From Symsagittifera roscoffensis (taxonomy: Eukaryota > Xenacoelomorpha > Acoela > Convolutidae): a stretch of DNA of 64,000 nt. Where the stretch lies: assembly GCF_963678635.1 (NCBI RefSeq), contig NC_087067.1:51888233-51952232 (forward strand). The letters are read 5' to 3'. A program made the position numbers and the translations under genes. This document shows positions 47,052 to 55,990 of this stretch, one piece after another (position 1 is the first letter of the stretch; every line of letters begins with the position of its first letter). The notes under the pieces were generated by a model. That model saw only the letters and a program-made list of their open reading frames with translations, made no database searches and was not told the origin of the DNA.

Positions 47052-47648
47052 TTTTAACATTTGCTTCACAATCTTGAAACCTCCGAAACATTTTTCATTT
47101 ACATTTTTCAAAATAACATGCTCACAAGTACGCAATAATTCTAGTTCAAAATAGACCAATAGGATTCATCCAATCCGCCACTTTCTCTAACTCAAACTAA
47201 GATCAATTAGACGAATAATCTAGAACTCCAGGCACATCTCTAACTATAACTTTACAACCTCCAGGTCAAAAATAAGCAAACCACTCCAACTTGACAGCTA
47301 AAATAAATATCACCATAATACCGTACCCCTCCCTTATCTAATAACCCAAAGATCAACAATATTTCCCCAACTCAGACCACGAATACCCCCAAAACAAATT
47401 TGATAACTTAGCCTAAAGTAACAAAATGAAGATTTTAATTAGCCTAAAGTATAAAAATCTCACCATACCCCGGATCATTTGACAAACAAAAATAAAGAAA
47501 AAGACGACCTCCCAGTCACCATGAAAATTGCCCCCAACAATTTTTTCCAAAACTCAACCCACTTGTCAAAAAACTAATAAATAATTCGACCACACTAGAA
47601 AATCGCCTCAAACAGCAAAAAATATTCGACCAAGAGATCATTTCTTAA
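47052..47648 (+). other. Spacer between pol and the accessory genes
   Basis: About 0.6 kb A/C-rich, no ORF above chance. It contains a direct repeat of TTAGCCTAAAGTA at about 47409 and 47440. It may hold subgenomic splice acceptors. Confidence 0.5.
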
Positions 47649-47879
47649 ATGCTCTTCTCTCAAACAGTTGCTCAAATACTTATAAATTTTAAACATTTTT
47701 TTTCAATACTTGAAGCCTTTATAATATTTCTTTTTGATATACTTGAATCTTTTCTAATAATCCTAATCATTTTTTGTAACATTTTTTTAATTTTCTACAC
47801 TATTCTCGAACTATTCCTCCAACTTTCCAAAACCCTTGAATATATTCACAGGTACGATTTTAACAACTTGTCTAAATGA
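47649..47879 (+). CDS. Small hydrophobic protein 1 (76 residues)
   Basis: ATG 47649 to TGA 47877. Residues about 17-58 are almost entirely hydrophobic (for example IIFLFDILESFLIILIIFCN), giving one long or two adjacent membrane helices with a short polar tail. The stop overlaps the next start as ATGA. The stretch is T-rich, opposite to the A/C-rich remainder of the element. Unknown family. A small membrane protein or viroporin-like role is only inference. Confidence 0.5.
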   Translation: MLFSQTVAQILINFKHFFSILEAFIIFLFDILESFLIILIIFCNIFLIFYTILELFLQLSKTLEYIHRYDFNNLSK

Positions 47880-48064
47880 TACGAACAATTTTCAGTAGAA
47901 CTGATTTTTTTCTACTATTTGTAATTTTCATAACATTTCTATCATCCCTCATTTTGACCATATGCAAATGTATAAAGAAAGCAATCATCACATTTGCCCT
48001 AGCAACAATTTTTCTAATTATTTTTATGGAAGAATATTATAATAAACATAAACCTTCCCACTAA
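47876..48064 (+). CDS. Small hydrophobic protein 2 (62 residues)
   Basis: Starts inside the ATGA overlap with the preceding ORF. Two hydrophobic segments (about residues 11-30 and 36-51) flank a short basic turn CKCIKK, a membrane hairpin, and a charged tail follows. The gene order and overlap suggest coupled translation with protein 1. No known family. Confidence 0.5.
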   Translation: MIRTIFSRTDFFLLFVIFITFLSSLILTICKCIKKAIITFALATIFLIIFMEEYYNKHKPSH

Positions 48065-48069
48065 AGTAA

Positions 48070-49206
48070 AAATTCAAAAATCCATCAAAAATTGCTACCC
48101 AACAGTCACAGAATCAGTCTTCACCGACATCATCCCAAGATAATCCAACACCACCTTCAACTACTCAAAATCCTCAAACATCTACACGAATTTCTTTTCA
48201 AGACAATCCATACACTTTTGAAGAACGGCACGCTCGTTTATCTGAACCACTAGAACCAGTTCAACGACAAGCATCCCTAAGTGAACCAACATACAATCTT
48301 TACCCAACACTACCACAAGAACTAAGTAGAATACGAAACCTTAGTCAAAACCAAAACACAACAGAAATAAATAGACAAATTATACATCCTCGACGAAATA
48401 GAAATTTTCAAACTCCCCGAGTTCATTTTGATATACCTCAATCCCCATCACAAACCACTCCAGAAAACACCACTGGTATCACACCAGAAACTCCTACACT
48501 TTTTTCACAACGAAGCACTTCAAGTCTACCTTCAGACTACTTAGGTTCAACACCAACATCTGAACAAGCACGAGAAAATCCTTTTAACCCCCCAAACCTA
48601 ACATCACGACTGCCATATTGGACTACACATTCATTTACACAAGGTGAACCAAATTTAGTCAATGACCCCATAGATATTTCTACGGATACAACAACATCCT
48701 CATCACTACCAGAAACATTATCACTACCATCAACACCATCAATAAGCCAATTTTCACCACTACCCTTCAACTTAAATTTTCCAAATAATCTCGACGCCAG
48801 ATATCGAGAACAATCATCAATAAATATCCCTTTAAGATTAGATTGGAATACATTTACAGCACCTCCACCATTATTTGGACAACATCAAGAAAGTAAACGC
48901 CTTCATAACTGGGCACTTAATAGATTACAATATCGCCAAGATATTCACAACGATATCCGTGATCACAATATTCAAATACTCCAACAAAACAGTTTACAAT
49001 TAAAGTTTGAAATCACAGTTAAATTAAACAATATTACACAACATCCCTACCCATTAAATCCACCTAACATAACAGCTCAATCACTACCACCACCGTTTAT
49101 AACTACTGAAGTAATATATAAATACGACAGATACACCAAAAACACAATTGGTTACATTACATTTTACAATCCATACTCAGGATTATCATACACATGTATA
49201 TTCTAA
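48070..49206 (+). CDS. ATG-less Pro/Ser/Thr-rich ORF (378 residues) upstream of env
   Basis: Open from 48070 to TAA at 49204 with no usable in-frame ATG. The preceding ORF closes five bases before it opens, so simple frameshifting from it is impossible. An acceptor-like CTACCCAACAG ends at about 48104, so a spliced message could supply the start. The first 230 residues are low complexity (P, S, T, Q, N). The last 140 are more ordered, with LPLRLDW-like, IQILQQNSLQLKFEITVKLN and YDRYTKNTIGYITFYNPYSG segments. The end overlaps the env ATG by 13 nt. Unrecognised; possibly a matrix-like or regulatory protein. Confidence 0.5.
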   Translation, partial: KFKNPSKIATQQSQNQSSPTSSQDNPTPPSTTQNPQTSTRISFQDNPYTFEERHARLSEPLEPVQRQASLSEPTYNLYPTLPQELSRIRNLSQNQNTTEINRQIIHPRRNRNFQTPRVHFDIPQSPSQTTPENTTGITPETPTLFSQRSTSSLPSDYLGSTPTSEQARENPFNPPNLTSRLPYWTTHSFTQGEPNLVNDPIDISTDTTTSSSLPETLSLPSTPSISQFSPLPFNLNFPNNLDARYREQSSINIPLRLDWNTFTAPPPLFGQHQESKRLHNWALNRLQYRQDIHNDIRDHNIQILQQNSLQLKFEITVKLNNITQHPYPLNPPNITAQSLPPPFITTEVIYKYDRYTKNTIGYITFYNPYSGLSYTCIF

Positions 49207-51293
49207 AATTATTAATTTTTCTCCAACTCCCTTTTCTAGTAATCTCAAATCAAAACATAAACCCTTCCCCTCGTACAGGACCACAAGATTTATTAGTAAC
49301 ACATTACGATTGCGAAGAAAATGAACAAAAAACACTACACAAATATGCAATAAATCAAGTATCACAATGTGAAACAGAACCACAAGCTATAGAAACCACA
49401 GATGTAATAGCAACACTCTATTCAAAAGCCCGAGCAACAACAGTTACAGGTTATAAATTCACAGCGACATTTTCCGAAAAGAAAGTACATTGTTCACAAG
49501 TCTCCAACGGCAACAAAAACCGACTTGACCATGAATCATTCTATCAAAGTAATATAGAACGTCTTTTACATCTCAATCCCGACGATTGTAAAAATGAATT
49601 ACTTAGACTAAACATCACACGAAATAAAAACTCCCAAAGAAAATTAGTTAATTTTCAAGTTTTTTCAGACTCTGTACACCAATCACAACTTGAAAGACAC
49701 CAAGGACATATAAAACTAGACGAAAAATACCCGTATAACGGCGCACACGGACGATTAACCTATGACCTACATGATAAACATTGGATACCACACATTGGTA
49801 TAAATAACCCATCAAACTGCAAAGCAGACACGAAAAATAAAGGATACCAAGAAATAATGTTTTTCGATTGGAAAATACAACTCGAAAAAATACAACTAAC
49901 ACGAGATTTATCTGATAATACAATGATCTATCAAGGAATCCGACTACCTTGTAAAAATGATCAAGGATATTGCGACCCTACAACAAGAACACAAGCAACA
50001 ATTGTTTGGTTCCCCGAAGATACATGTACAACATTTCAAGTAGCAAAAATACACGCTCGTATGATAAAATTTCACGAAAAATATTTTATACAATCAATTC
50101 CATATGAACAAGTCCATCCATCACGCAAACTAAGTTCCGATTTTAGAAACATAGACAATATAGAAAATAAATTGACACGTTTTCAAATATATCAAGAAAC
50201 AGAACTTGCATGTAAATACAGGAATCCACTTCACAGAACACAATACTCTGAAATATTAGTTGAATACGAAAAAGGATTCGACATGACCACTGGAAAAGTA
50301 AAAATCGACCCATATGCCACAGGTCATCCTCTAAACGAAGGAACATCCTATATACCAGTTAATTTTGAAAAAAGCAACGGACAACCTGGTGGACATCTAA
50401 AACCTTATGACACCAGAAGCACACGCTTACAAGAATTATCACTAATGAATACTACATATTTCGGTAATATCCACTATGATATTCATTTGGATATGAAACT
50501 AGACTATACAATTAGCCGCATTTTTCAAGAAATGTCACTCTCCGAATTAGAAACACTACACCAACTATGCGAATTAGAACGAACACAAATATTACAATCA
50601 CTTGCACTAGCAGTATTAAAAATACCCTACGCAGGATACTTATTATCAGGAAATAGATCAAATTTTTTAGACTATGAAGGAAACATCTTATGGTTTTATA
50701 CTTGTACCAAAAAAGTATCACCACTATACGTTTTTGAAGATAAACGATGTTATAAAAGAATCCCTATCTTTTATAAGAATAAAGTACATTTCGTGGATAC
50801 ACTTTCACGAAGAACCTATTTCTGGGATACCGCAGTCCCATGTGGATCAGAAAACAGCCACAATGTAGTACAACTAAACCCTGATGAAAATAAATATTAC
50901 CTTCTCACTCCATATCCCACATTAATGCAATCACTCAAAAAATTTTCACCAGAAAGCATTCGCGCTATTGCTCGAAACCCAAATATAGATTTACAATCAA
51001 TAGGAATCTATTCAAAATCAGATATTCAACATCACATTAGAACACAACAATTCCAAGAATTATTAACACAAATGGACACTATACAAAGACAATCAATAGA
51101 CCAAAACTTACGCAAACTTGCAGAAACCGCAGGATTTGCCGATATCTACACGCAAGACTATAGCGGATATTTTAAAGACATTAAAGATTATATATATCTA
51201 AACGGCGAAAAATACCGTCCCCAAGATATATCACCAATTAACATTTTTAGCTTTGTTACACTCAAAAATGAGATCCTAGATATTTTTTTTTAG
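49194..51293 (+). CDS. env: Envelope-like glycoprotein ectodomain, resembling chuvirus-type glycoproteins
   Basis: ATG 49194 opens a signal peptide (YILKLLIFLQLPFLVIS). 699 residues follow, with many Cys and N-x-S/T sites. The C-terminal half has the order PYAGYLL...LWFYTC...RCYKRIPI...VHFVDTLSRRTYFW...VPC...YYLLTPYP. I recognise that order from class III-like glycoproteins of chuviruses and the envelopes some LTR retroelements took from them. The frame stops at TAG 51291 right after a T9 run, before any membrane anchor; the anchor lies in the -1 frame downstream. Its role would be membrane fusion and entry, if functional. Family assignment is by eye. Confidence 0.65.
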   Translation: MYILKLLIFLQLPFLVISNQNINPSPRTGPQDLLVTHYDCEENEQKTLHKYAINQVSQCETEPQAIETTDVIATLYSKARATTVTGYKFTATFSEKKVHCSQVSNGNKNRLDHESFYQSNIERLLHLNPDDCKNELLRLNITRNKNSQRKLVNFQVFSDSVHQSQLERHQGHIKLDEKYPYNGAHGRLTYDLHDKHWIPHIGINNPSNCKADTKNKGYQEIMFFDWKIQLEKIQLTRDLSDNTMIYQGIRLPCKNDQGYCDPTTRTQATIVWFPEDTCTTFQVAKIHARMIKFHEKYFIQSIPYEQVHPSRKLSSDFRNIDNIENKLTRFQIYQETELACKYRNPLHRTQYSEILVEYEKGFDMTTGKVKIDPYATGHPLNEGTSYIPVNFEKSNGQPGGHLKPYDTRSTRLQELSLMNTTYFGNIHYDIHLDMKLDYTISRIFQEMSLSELETLHQLCELERTQILQSLALAVLKIPYAGYLLSGNRSNFLDYEGNILWFYTCTKKVSPLYVFEDKRCYKRIPIFYKNKVHFVDTLSRRTYFWDTAVPCGSENSHNVVQLNPDENKYYLLTPYPTLMQSLKKFSPESIRAIARNPNIDLQSIGIYSKSDIQHHIRTQQFQELLTQMDTIQRQSIDQNLRKLAETAGFADIYTQDYSGYFKDIKDYIYLNGEKYRPQDISPINIFSFVTLKNEILDIFF
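51272..51293 (+). other. Frame break: T9 run with stop at the env ectodomain/anchor boundary
   Basis: Nine T (51283-51291) end in the env stop codon. The -1 frame is open from just after a TGA at 51269-51271, so the two frames overlap by only about 20 nt, and that overlap contains a U UUU UUU type slippery heptamer. Either programmed -1 frameshifting, a homopolymer mutation or an assembly error would explain it. Confidence 0.7.
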
Positions 51294-51817
51294 GATGGCC
51301 CTACTACATCTTAGAAAAATTGACTATTTTATACGCAATGTTTAACTTTATTGGATTTCTTTTCTCACTTTTAAAAGGAATCTACAACACATGTGCTATA
51401 CACACACAAGTAAACAGACAAGCAAGTGTAGCACGCATACTATTTGCAGGATTTTTTGGAATCTTTTCTACATCTATAAACAAAATTCTTTTAGACGCAC
51501 AAATAAAAGAATATAACACAAAAATAACAACACGACAAAATACATACGACGAAGAACATAACAATGTAGACATAACGCCAACGGCACCACAATTACCAGC
51601 CCTACCAAATAACCATCCACTATCCCTAGTCCCACGAAATTTTCGAAACTTAGCAATCACACATAATCCAAATTTTCGACTCAATACATCACAAAGTCCC
51701 GTCCAACATATAATGACACACCAGTCACAAGATGATAATACTTATGAACAAATTATTGAACAACCCCATACCACCGCTTTTCAGTCTCAAAATATTAATT
51801 TTTTTAGCCCACGATGA
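51294..51817 (+). CDS. Env membrane anchor and cytoplasmic tail frame
   Basis: This frame continues from the -1 position at the T9 run. Its first ATG is 51338; the TTG at 51320 is not a start. It has two hydrophobic stretches, around MFNFIGFLFSLLKGIY and ARILFAGFFGIFS, then about 130 polar residues rich in Asn, Gln and Pro. A membrane anchor directly after an ectodomain that lacks one suggests a single glycoprotein split by the frame break. Independent translation of a small membrane protein is the alternative. The stop overlaps the next ATG as ATGA. Confidence 0.6.
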
Positions 51818-53613
51818 GCCGCCAACTTGGATCACTACACCGATCAAATTCCCATCCAACCAATCTTACCTCTCCAATCCCAATCATACCACTTTTTGCT
51901 TTTCCGCCACCCGATTTTCCATCTAGCAATGTAACATCAGGCATGAATTCCGACACTAACTCACATATTTCAGTTTTATACTCCATCTCACAGCTAAATA
52001 ACCCGAATAGTGAAACCCCCGATGAATTTGCCGACTCAGAACCATCCCCATCCAATAATTTTCATAACCCTTCTAATTTTTCTCAACCTCCTTTTCAACC
52101 CATATTGTCCAATAACCCTGACCCAATCACTCCGACACCCTCTTATGCTTCCCAAGTTACCCCAACCTACTCCTCATACCAATCTGACCAATCATCTCAT
52201 TCTCCAGACACCCCCCGAATCTCCCCAGAGCTAGATAATTTTATTACCCTCCAACAGCAACCCTACCACCTTAACACCCCGACCATAAACCAAATCTCCT
52301 CCATTACAATTTCATCCAATCCCCCTACACCCTCTTCAAATTATACTGAATCATTAACACCATCATCCACATCCACTATATCTTCACTAAACACTAATAG
52401 AGCTTACCGCACTTTTAAAAGAAAATTCCCCAACCATCCTTTCCCAGCAAAACCAGGAACAGCCCGTGAATACATCAACCACCCCCAGCATACTAACACT
52501 AAAGAATTTTTAGCTATCACCTTACCCTCGTTTCCACAATACACTTTAAACACCCCTCACGACGATAACGAAACACGCAACTTTGTAGATGAATACGTTT
52601 TAATGCCCACTCTCTCTTGGACCTCATACTATCATTTCACTAACCCTCTTTGCTTACCTTTATCCAGCACTTCCATCGATATAGACCGAAACAAAGACAT
52701 GCTATATCAACTAACTACACCACTAACCGCTAGACAGTTTACTTACGTTGGATATAAAAAATCACTAAAAATACACACTGCACCTAGAGCTAATGAATAT
52801 ACACTAGAATACTACGATCACAACATCATTAGAGCTAACCAAGATCAATTCTTAGACGACGATCGCTTCGCTAATCCACAAATCACCGAGAAATTTTTCA
52901 TCAAGACACCATATGTATTTACACTAAACATCTTCGACCGAAAGTTTGATCACATTATTTCAGAAGCACTAACAAACACACAAGCATACGAAAGTTTTAA
53001 AGAACGCTTCCAAATCTTTTCACTAACCTTTCACTTCCTTGCACCACACGAAAGAGATTTACACTGCTCACACGATATTATGTTGCGCACTAAACAAACA
53101 CATACATACAGTTACTATCGTTTCATCCAAAATCACTTTGACCTCCACACACCCTCTAGACAATCACACCATCGTTTCCAATTCATCAATTCAAAATACA
53201 CTTCACCGTATTTCCTAAATTTCACATATTGTATTAAAGACACTAACCTCCATGGTATTCTTCGTAATTATGACCCCATAACCCAAATGTACATTTTCTG
53301 CCCCATCACCAAGACCTTCAACGCCGAAGAATCCCGACCCTTCCTTATCCCGCACGAGTTCCTACAACCTATAGAAATCCCAATTTTAGAATTCATCCAC
53401 AACACTAAATTTAACCACAAATTATATAACTTAATCCAAAACACACCTTATGAGTTTGCAGTAGGCACTGAAGAACTAACCACTATTAAGGCACTTCAAT
53501 TGCTTTGGCCACTACTTCAGACTAAAAATATCATCCGCATTCTAGCTAAACTACTCACAACTTCAGAACTAATTCACGACATCTTCCCCCACGGTTTTTT
53601 CCCCGACGACTAA
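51814..53613 (+). CDS. Unrecognised 599-residue protein, last ORF of the retrotransposon
   Basis: ATG 51814 sits in an ATGA overlap with the anchor/tail frame. Residues 1-200 are Pro/Ser/Asn-rich and disordered-looking. From about residue 205 an ordered domain begins (TFKRKFPNHPFPAKPGTARE) and continues to the end, with aromatic and His-rich strands (for example FLAPHERDLHCSHD, SYYRFIQNHFDLHT). No signal peptide or membrane segment. The long intact frame in a young element suggests function. It has no family I know and may be an accessory or post-env virion protein. Confidence 0.65.
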   Translation: MSRQLGSLHRSNSHPTNLTSPIPIIPLFAFPPPDFPSSNVTSGMNSDTNSHISVLYSISQLNNPNSETPDEFADSEPSPSNNFHNPSNFSQPPFQPILSNNPDPITPTPSYASQVTPTYSSYQSDQSSHSPDTPRISPELDNFITLQQQPYHLNTPTINQISSITISSNPPTPSSNYTESLTPSSTSTISSLNTNRAYRTFKRKFPNHPFPAKPGTAREYINHPQHTNTKEFLAITLPSFPQYTLNTPHDDNETRNFVDEYVLMPTLSWTSYYHFTNPLCLPLSSTSIDIDRNKDMLYQLTTPLTARQFTYVGYKKSLKIHTAPRANEYTLEYYDHNIIRANQDQFLDDDRFANPQITEKFFIKTPYVFTLNIFDRKFDHIISEALTNTQAYESFKERFQIFSLTFHFLAPHERDLHCSHDIMLRTKQTHTYSYYRFIQNHFDLHTPSRQSHHRFQFINSKYTSPYFLNFTYCIKDTNLHGILRNYDPITQMYIFCPITKTFNAEESRPFLIPHEFLQPIEIPILEFIHNTKFNHKLYNLIQNTPYEFAVGTEELTTIKALQLLWPLLQTKNIIRILAKLLTTSELIHDIFPHGFFPDD

Positions 53614-53616
53614 CAG

Positions 53617-53694
53617 GTAAGTATGAATTAAGTAAATATTACTAATTAATTACAGTATTAAAAACTCACCATTCTTTATTCATGTTTTCTTTAG
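53617..53694 (+). other. Candidate 78-nt intron just after the last stop codon
   Basis: CAG|GTAAGT at 53617 is a consensus donor three bases after the TAA. A TACTAAT branch-point-like word lies at 53640, and TTTTCTTTAG ends at 53694. An earlier AATTACAG (to 53655) is an alternative acceptor. Removing it would not alter any ORF. Confidence 0.5.
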
Positions 53695-55151
53695 ATTTTT
53701 AGCCTTCATCCTAGATCATCTGAAAAATTCACAAAAGAAAAATAAAAAATAGCAAACTTCTTCAAAACTGTTTAAGACCCTATTAAACTTTTGCACCAAC
53801 AATTAAATAAATATAATACCAATGCAGTAAATTAATTTATAAAATTTCCCCCCAAAAGCAGTAAATCTACATATGATGAAAATTTGTATCTTAACATTCC
53901 CCCATAACTAGCAGTAAAATTCTAAATTCTATGTAGTAAGTTAATAAAATGCAATTGCAGTACTAACCTTTTGATATTTTCATTCATTCGCACAAAAATT
54001 CTATCCACACTCGCACAGCTCGCCCACGAAGAATTGTTTAAAATAATGAATTTCAGTTTCAAGTTTTCACACTCAACAACTCTAACATACAATAACATGT
54101 TTCAAACTTTCCTTTAACCCGGTTGGAAAGGAATCATATACTAAACAAAACTAACCAACGCAGCTTACTAAATACCACAAATCATAGAATAACAGCATGA
54201 CTAAGAAAAGGAAACCAACGGTACCCAAACCGGATTAACCCAGTTTAAAACTGGATAATTTATTCTTTTGAAGACTATTACAAAGTCTTAGAAAGAAATA
54301 ATAAAACACAAAAAAGTCGAAAGACAAACCCATACCACAAACAATTTGCTTTTTGGAAAAAGTACATAACCAACAAGACATAAGTAAAACCACAACAAAC
54401 CCAACATAAAACGTTGTCACATAACAGGACCCCTCACAAACACCGCATGAAATCATACTCCCACTCCTGGCCTAACCCACCAGGAAAGGACGTCCTGAGC
54501 ATGCTCTATAGCCGGCCTAACCCACCGCGCTACATCCACGCTTTGTGACCACACCTTTATTTTTAATAAGAGCTACTCAAGGGTGAGTAACTCTTCAAAA
54601 TAACCGAACTAAAACAAAAAGCTTTTGTGAAAACAACTAACTAAAATCATTATTAAAAAATATTAAACTAATAAAAGTTTTATAAAATGTAAAATCACAT
54701 GATGCAATATATAGATCAGAATACAACACCAAGGACGAACATCAAAAGACAAGACGACCCCACTACACTCGAGAGAGAATGACCAACTACAATCGATATG
54801 CCGCTCACAATCACAACTCAAAGGATTTAGAGTACGACTTGACTTCGCAGAAAAGGACTTCATTGAACTAGACCAATGACCACCTCGATGTTCAAGTATA
54901 CGTACAGATCCGAGTAACCAGGCATCCCCTCCACGCACAATCTCCACGCCATTCCCAAGCTAGATCAGACACAAAAGAAGTTCTCCCCGAAGAACAGAAA
55001 AACCTGACATAGCCAACCATTCTGAAATCAGAATTGATTTGTCGTTGTCACAAGAAGAAGCGGAAGAAAATTATGATGTTCGCCAAATACCAACGTCCAT
55101 CATCCATCCTTGAATTACAGAAGAACTATTCTAAAAAACTCTGTAAAACCC
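53695..55151 (+). other. 3' untranslated region of the retrotransposon with a structured segment
   Basis: About 1.45 kb, no credible ORF. At 54460-54600 are two CCTAACCCACC direct repeats, the palindrome AGGACGTCCT (54485-54494), and a hairpin (54569-54594; AGAG-C-TACTCA, loop AGGG, TGAGTA-A-CTCT). GC content rises there above its surroundings. Possible RNA export or 3' packaging element. Confidence 0.45.
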
Positions 55152-55158
55152 GGATGGG
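55152..55158 (+). promoter_or_regulatory. Weak polypurine tract
   Basis: GGATGGG directly abuts the 3' LTR at the place required for plus-strand priming. It is short and interrupted by one T. Confidence 0.35.
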
Positions 55159-55566
55159 TGGAACCTGATCTAAACTATATTTTATGATTGGATAAATTAA
55201 ATGTTTTACCAATGTAAAGTATTTAATATTAACCAATCATGATCCATCTAACTAACAACCCACTTATTTGTAAGTGCTGAAGTTACTTGTAATTTCAGCA
55301 CCAGAGAGATTTGAATTTAACTTAGAAATTAGTTGGACTCTCCCGAGCACTTCAGCAGCCGCAATAAACCAGTATACCCTAGATCTATTGAGCCTAGCAG
55401 AGACTAGTTAAACAACCTGAGACTAGATAGTATAAGAGTAAGATTAGGATCGGTATTAGACTAAGAAGTTGCACGAATCTATCCGGCCGAAAATAAGATA
55501 GCGTGACGAGCAGACGGTGTACCCTATCCGAAATTACTCTATGAGTTACACTTCGGTCCTAACTCA
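55159..55566 (+). repeat. 3' LTR (408 bp)
   Basis: Base by base the same as 36756-37163 as far as I can compare, hence a very recent insertion. The hairpin is at 55274-55301. Confidence 0.97.
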
Positions 55567-55639
55567 ATTTACCAATTTTATGACTGGAAATTAACATAAA
55601 TTATTATAAGCGATCGCTTCCTTTCACACAAAGGGAGGA

Positions 55640-55990
55640 TTTTCCTCAGGGGTTCTTTGACCTCAGGGGTTCGTTCCCCTACCCATCTAAAATGTTCCCA
55701 TTTGGTACCGTTTTACGGCCGCTGAAACCAAGATATTATCGAAAGTCGCCTTGGCCCCAATTCGCACTTAATTTGAATGAGGCGCGCCAGCCGAAAAAAA
55801 AGCTTTTTTTTTCAGTTTAAAATTGGTCCAAAAACAGCGTTTTTGGCCTGTTTTTTGTTTCAAAAATTTGTCTGTGACCCAGAAAGTTTCGGCAAAGTAT
55901 GGTTTTCATAATGATTTGGGAGGCCTCAAAAAGTCACATTGGTCGACCCAATCAAACTTTCCGAAAACTTTTTTTCGGAATCCCTCTGCT
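55640..55990 (+). repeat. Dispersed repeat family R2, copy near the 3' flank of the retrotransposon
   Basis: Shares the CCATTTGGTACCGTTTT, CGCCTTGGCCCC, GGCGCGCCAGCCGAAAAAAA and TTGGTCGACCCAA segments with 11920-12365. Confidence 0.55.

Larger units (their letters stand above)
36756..55566 (+). mobile_element. Complete giant Ty3/gypsy-type LTR retrotransposon with env-like and extra genes (18.8 kb)
   Basis: The two 408-bp LTRs look identical by eye, begin TGGAACC and end CTAACTCA, and are flanked by ATTT on both sides (36752-36755 and 55567-55570). Order: LTR, PBS, small leader ORF, structured leader, ATG-less basic ORF, gag, protease-RT-RNaseH-integrase, about 0.6 kb spacer, two small hydrophobic ORFs, ATG-less 378-residue frame, env-like ectodomain, anchor/tail frame, 599-residue ORF, 3' intron and UTR, LTR. 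Integrase after RNase H, the GPY/F-type tail and the zinc knuckle place pol with Ty3/gypsy. The plus strand is A/C-rich and G-poor throughout. It lies in sense orientation in an intron of the LDLa gene. Confidence 0.96.

Noticed and set aside
54235-54947. Minus-strand frames of 73 and 94 codons in the retrotransposon 3' UTR
   Set aside because: Antisense to a retroelement UTR, no motif; the region is better explained by structured RNA.
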